Notes under the pieces: generated by a model
What the model saw: only the letters and a program-made list of their open reading frames with translations
What the model was told of the DNA's origin: nothing
Database searches by the model: none
From: Actinomycetota bacterium
GTDB taxonomy: Bacteria; Actinomycetota; CADDZG01; WHSQ01
DNA length: 17,016 nucleotides
Assembly (NCBI GenBank): GCA_016781115.1
Contig: JADDQX010000040.1
Location: 1 to 17,016 of the forward strand
Direction: 5' to 3'
Shown here: positions 14,957 to 17,016 of the stretch, piece by piece
Layout of the letters: each line of letters opens with the position of its first letter
How positions within the stretch are numbered: position 1 is the stretch's first letter
Made by a program: the position numbers and the translations under genes

Positions 14957-15040
14957 TCGGTAGCTGGGCTACCTCGCTGATCGAGGTCCCGTGGCTTTGC
15001 GCCCCCATCTCGCGATGGGTTTGCCTTTTCGTGGACTGCA
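14957..15040 (-). promoter_or_regulatory. Cyclic di-GMP-I (GEMM-I) riboswitch
   Basis: Read on the - strand, the leader of the acidic repeat gene contains the GEMM-I landmarks in order. These are AAAAGGCAAACC (complement of 15018-15029); a stem CCCATC/GATGGG closed by the GNRA tetraloop GCGA (about 15006-15021); GGCGCAAAGCC (complement of 14994-15004); the second stem ACCTC/GAGGT around GATCAGC; and GGTAGCCCAGCTACCG (complement of 14958-14973), matching the conserved GGTAGC...TACCG end. The base aligned with G20 of the Vibrio Vc2 aptamer is G, which favours c-di-GMP over the cGAMP variant. The aptamer ends where the Shine-Dalgarno AAAGGAG begins, so control of translation initiation is likely. 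Confidence 0.93.
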
Positions 15041-15174
15041 ACCGGTACAACGCTCGAGGTGCCCGTCGAGATACGGGCCATCAGAACTTTTCCTGAAATC
15101 CTTTCCCGCGGGGAGATCGCAGGTCGCTTCGGGTCGGGCCGATTCCGTCGCGCGTTGCCCGATAACCTGCAGCT
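15041..15174. promoter_or_regulatory. Divergent intergenic region upstream of riboswitch and ATP-grasp gene
   Basis: This stretch should hold the promoter for the riboswitch transcript (-) and that of the ATP-grasp gene (+). It contains a 6-bp hairpin (GCCCGT and ACGGGC around 15061-15078) and an A/T-richer segment near 15080-15105. I see no convincing promoter boxes on either strand and no clear Shine-Dalgarno before the GTG at 15175. Confidence 0.35.
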
Positions 15175-16608
15175 GTGGATGCCGAGTCTTCCCGCGGCCT
15201 CGAGGGCTCGCTCGGCCCCCGAGCCCCCTCCGAGCTCGAGGAGGGTGTCGTCATCGTGCTCCCGTCGCTGACCTTCCCGCCCGAGGAGCTCAGAAAGATC
15301 ATCGGGATCCAGCACTACGAGGAGCGGTTGCTCTGTCTCTTGCTCCTTCTGCGCAATCCGGGTCTCAGGATGCTCTACATCACTTCGCTGAGGGTCCCGG
15401 AGCCGATCGTCGATTACTACCTGAGCTTTCTCGAGGACCCCGAGGACGCGGCACGACGGCTCTACGTCTTGTCGCTCGGCGACGCCTCGACGCGGCCCCT
15501 GACGGAGAAGGTCCTGGACGATCCGTACGCGGCGAAGCGTATCGGCGAACTCGGCCGCAGCAGCGAACAGTCCTACATCCTGCCGTTCAACGTGACGGCG
15601 CTGGAGACGAGGTTGAGCGCGCTGACGCGTGTTCCTCTGTATGGCGCGCCGATCCACCTCATACCGCTGGGCTCCAAGAGCGGCTCGCGCCAGGTTGCGA
15701 AGACAGCCGACGTTCCCGTCGTTCCCGGCGCGGAGGACATCTACAGCGTCGGCCAACTGCAGGAACAGTTGCTTCGCCTGCGGGCGGGGCATCCTGGAGG
15801 GGCCGCCGTGATCAAGCTGAACCACGGGTTCTCTGGCCAGGGGAATGCGATCGTGGAGCTGGAGACTCTTACCGACAGCGTCGCCGGCTCGCCCACCGTG
15901 TTCTGCGCGAGTGAGGAGAGCTGGACCACGTTCGCGCCGAAGATCGAACGGGACGGAGCCGTCGTCGAGCTTCTCGTGCGCGGGCGCGGCCTCAGGTCCC
16001 CGAGCGTCCAGATGAGGATCTTGCCCGACGCTTCGGACGAGATCATCTCGACCCACGACCAGTTGTTGGGGGGGCCGGACGATCAGGTCTATCTCGGATG
16101 CCGGTTCCCAGCGGATCCGACCTACAGGAAGTCGATCCAGGATGAGGCCCGCAAGATCGCAGCTGTTCTCAGCGCCGAAGGCGTCATCGGGTCCTTCGCG
16201 ATGGACTTCATCGTCACGACGGACGGACAGGCGTACTTGAGCGAGATCAACCTCCGCATGGGAGGCACCACCCACCCCTTCCTCATGGCGCGGCATGCGA
16301 GCCGGGGCCGCTACGACGAAGCTTCAGGCGAGCTGATCACCGATGCCGGCCCTCGCCGCTATGTCGCAACAGACAACCTGAAGTCCCCCCACTATCTGGG
16401 CATAGATCCCGTCGAACTGATCAGGGCGCTGCGAGCGGAAGGGCTGGCTTACGATCGCTCGACCCACAGCGGGATCTTCCTCCACCTCCTCGGCGCGCTA
16501 CGTTCCTTCGGCAAAGTGGGAGCAACCTGTTTAGGTGCGTCATCCACTGATGCTCACGGGCTATACGACGGGCTTGTGCAGCTATTAGCAGAACTGTCGG
16601 CTTCATAA
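15175..16608 (+). CDS. PGM1-type ATP-grasp peptide ligase-like protein
   Basis: This 477-residue cytoplasmic protein resembles the ligases related to PGM1, the pheganomycin enzyme that joins an amino-acid-like starter to a peptide with ATP. The pre-ATP-grasp part is about 25-180 (VVIVLPSLTFPPEELRKIIG, HYEERLLCLLLLLRNPG). ATP-grasp features are Lys214 in AAVIKLNHGFSGQGN, with its glycine loop at 218-224, then Asp344 in FAMDFIVTTDGQAYL and Glu357/Asn359 in SEINLRMGGTTHPF, the Mg-ATP ligands. The C-terminal block THSGIFLHLLGALRSFGKVG (430-449) matches the PGM1 C-terminal region. The start is uncertain: GTG 15175 lacks a Shine-Dalgarno, whereas GTG 15256 follows GAGGAGG but would cut the first strand. 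No precursor peptide or biosynthetic cluster is visible nearby. Confidence 0.8.
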   Translation: MDAESSRGLEGSLGPRAPSELEEGVVIVLPSLTFPPEELRKIIGIQHYEERLLCLLLLLRNPGLRMLYITSLRVPEPIVDYYLSFLEDPEDAARRLYVLSLGDASTRPLTEKVLDDPYAAKRIGELGRSSEQSYILPFNVTALETRLSALTRVPLYGAPIHLIPLGSKSGSRQVAKTADVPVVPGAEDIYSVGQLQEQLLRLRAGHPGGAAVIKLNHGFSGQGNAIVELETLTDSVAGSPTVFCASEESWTTFAPKIERDGAVVELLVRGRGLRSPSVQMRILPDASDEIISTHDQLLGGPDDQVYLGCRFPADPTYRKSIQDEARKIAAVLSAEGVIGSFAMDFIVTTDGQAYLSEINLRMGGTTHPFLMARHASRGRYDEASGELITDAGPRRYVATDNLKSPHYLGIDPVELIRALRAEGLAYDRSTHSGIFLHLLGALRSFGKVGATCLGASSTDAHGLYDGLVQLLAELSAS

Positions 16609-16746
16609 AGCCCCTGACCTGCGCTTTGTTCTTGCAGGACTAGTCAGCCGGGGCTAAGCGATATTTGGTCCCTCTGGGCCATGTTGCTCGGAGCGTTCAA
16701 GGCCGATGGTTTCTCTGAGGAAACAACTGGGAGATAAGGAAGGCAG
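16609..16746 (+). promoter_or_regulatory. Structured leader of the S8-like gene
   Basis: The 138 bases between the ATP-grasp stop and the next ATG contain three small hairpins. The first is CCTGC/GCAGG (16618-16638), which could be a weak terminator. The second is GGTCC-CTCT-GGGCC (16667-16680). The third is GTTTC/GAAAC (16709-16724). A Shine-Dalgarno AAGGAAGG (16736-16743) precedes the ATG at 16747. I could not match the region to a known riboswitch class. Confidence 0.35.
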
Positions 16747-17016
16747 ATGAGCGCGATGCCGCTGGCTCTTATGGCCGGACCGGCCATCAAGGTAAGTCGC
16801 ACGATCGTTGCAGGCCTTTTGGCGTCTGTACTCATGCTGGGTCTTTCCCCGACGGCGCCTGCCGTGTCGGAGGAAGCGATCAAGATCGTGTCCGTCATCG
16901 TTCAGGGAGTTAACGGCTCCGCTGAGGCGCGCCAGGCGGTCGAGTCGGTCGGGGGCACCGTCACCCGCGACCTCTCGATCATCAAGGGTGTTTCCGCCGA
17001 CGTTCCCGCGGGCTCT
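16747..17016 (+). CDS. N-terminal part of a secreted protein resembling an S8 peptidase propeptide (cut by window edge)
   Basis: An ATG-initiated frame runs open for 90 codons to the window end. Residues about 17-42 form a signal peptide (RTIVAGLLASVLMLGLSPTA, cleavage near APA). The following residues, IKIVSVIVQGVNGSAEARQA then VESVGGTVTRDLSIIKGVSA, have the beta-alpha-beta pattern of an inhibitor I9-like propeptide: an intramolecular chaperone that precedes subtilisin-like (S8) catalytic domains in exported proteases. The catalytic Asp/His/Ser would be outside the window, so the peptidase identity is an inference. The start at 16747 follows AAGGAAGG with only 3 bases between them; the in-frame ATG at 16756 is also possible. 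Confidence 0.7.
   Translation, partial: MSAMPLALMAGPAIKVSRTIVAGLLASVLMLGLSPTAPAVSEEAIKIVSVIVQGVNGSAEARQAVESVGGTVTRDLSIIKGVSADVPAGS

Overview
The window comes from a high-GC bacterium, most likely a member of the Actinomycetota outside the well-studied genera. The evidence is high GC with GTG starts, a NuoN whose usual Lys-Arg motif reads HIIRLLAYSG as in actinobacterial NuoN, an ECF sigma factor coupled to a membrane anti-sigma-like protein, and many secreted Sec-type proteins. No ribosomal RNA or other marker is present to fix the lineage. CRISPR arrays and insertion sequences are absent.

Region 1 (1-6184, + strand) is the distal part of a complex I operon: the end of a probable nuoI, then nuoJ, nuoK, nuoL, nuoM and nuoN with overlaps or gaps of at most 18 nt. 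Together they encode the proton-pumping membrane arm. Region 2 (6181-7104, - strand) is a sugar-1-phosphate-type nucleotidyltransferase that converges on nuoN; the two stop codons share one CTAG. Region 3 (7344-9470, + strand) has a secreted M23 zinc peptidase, a tRNA-Tyr and a RimJ/RimL-type GNAT acetyltransferase.

Region 4 (9467-12527) holds a divergent pair of surface or secreted proteins. One is a membrane-anchored protein with a Ser/Thr/Gln-rich stalk (- strand). The other is a seven-repeat FG-GAP propeller fused to RTX-type calcium-binding repeats (+ strand), with an intrinsic-terminator-like hairpin in its leader. Directly after it lies a frameshifted remnant of a second GNAT gene, about 80% identical to the intact gene 3 kb upstream.

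Region 5 (12533-15040, - strand) reads, in transcription order: a c-di-GMP-I (GEMM-I) riboswitch; a secreted, extremely acidic thrombospondin-type-3-like calcium-binding repeat protein; a strong hairpin terminator; an ECF sigma factor; and, with an ATGA overlap, a single-pass anti-sigma-like protein with a roughly 180-residue acidic external tail. Region 6 (15175-17016, + strand) has a PGM1-type ATP-grasp peptide ligase-like gene and the start of a secreted protein resembling the propeptide of S8 (subtilisin-like) peptidases, cut by the window edge.

The most interesting part is region 5. A second-messenger riboswitch sits directly on the ribosome-binding site of a calcium-binding surface protein, and a sigma/anti-sigma pair lies just past that gene's terminator. 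With the FG-GAP/RTX protein, the M23 peptidase and the S8-like protein nearby, I infer a cell-envelope or matrix locus responsive to c-di-GMP and perhaps calcium. The riboswitch itself is directly visible; the functional linkage is inference.
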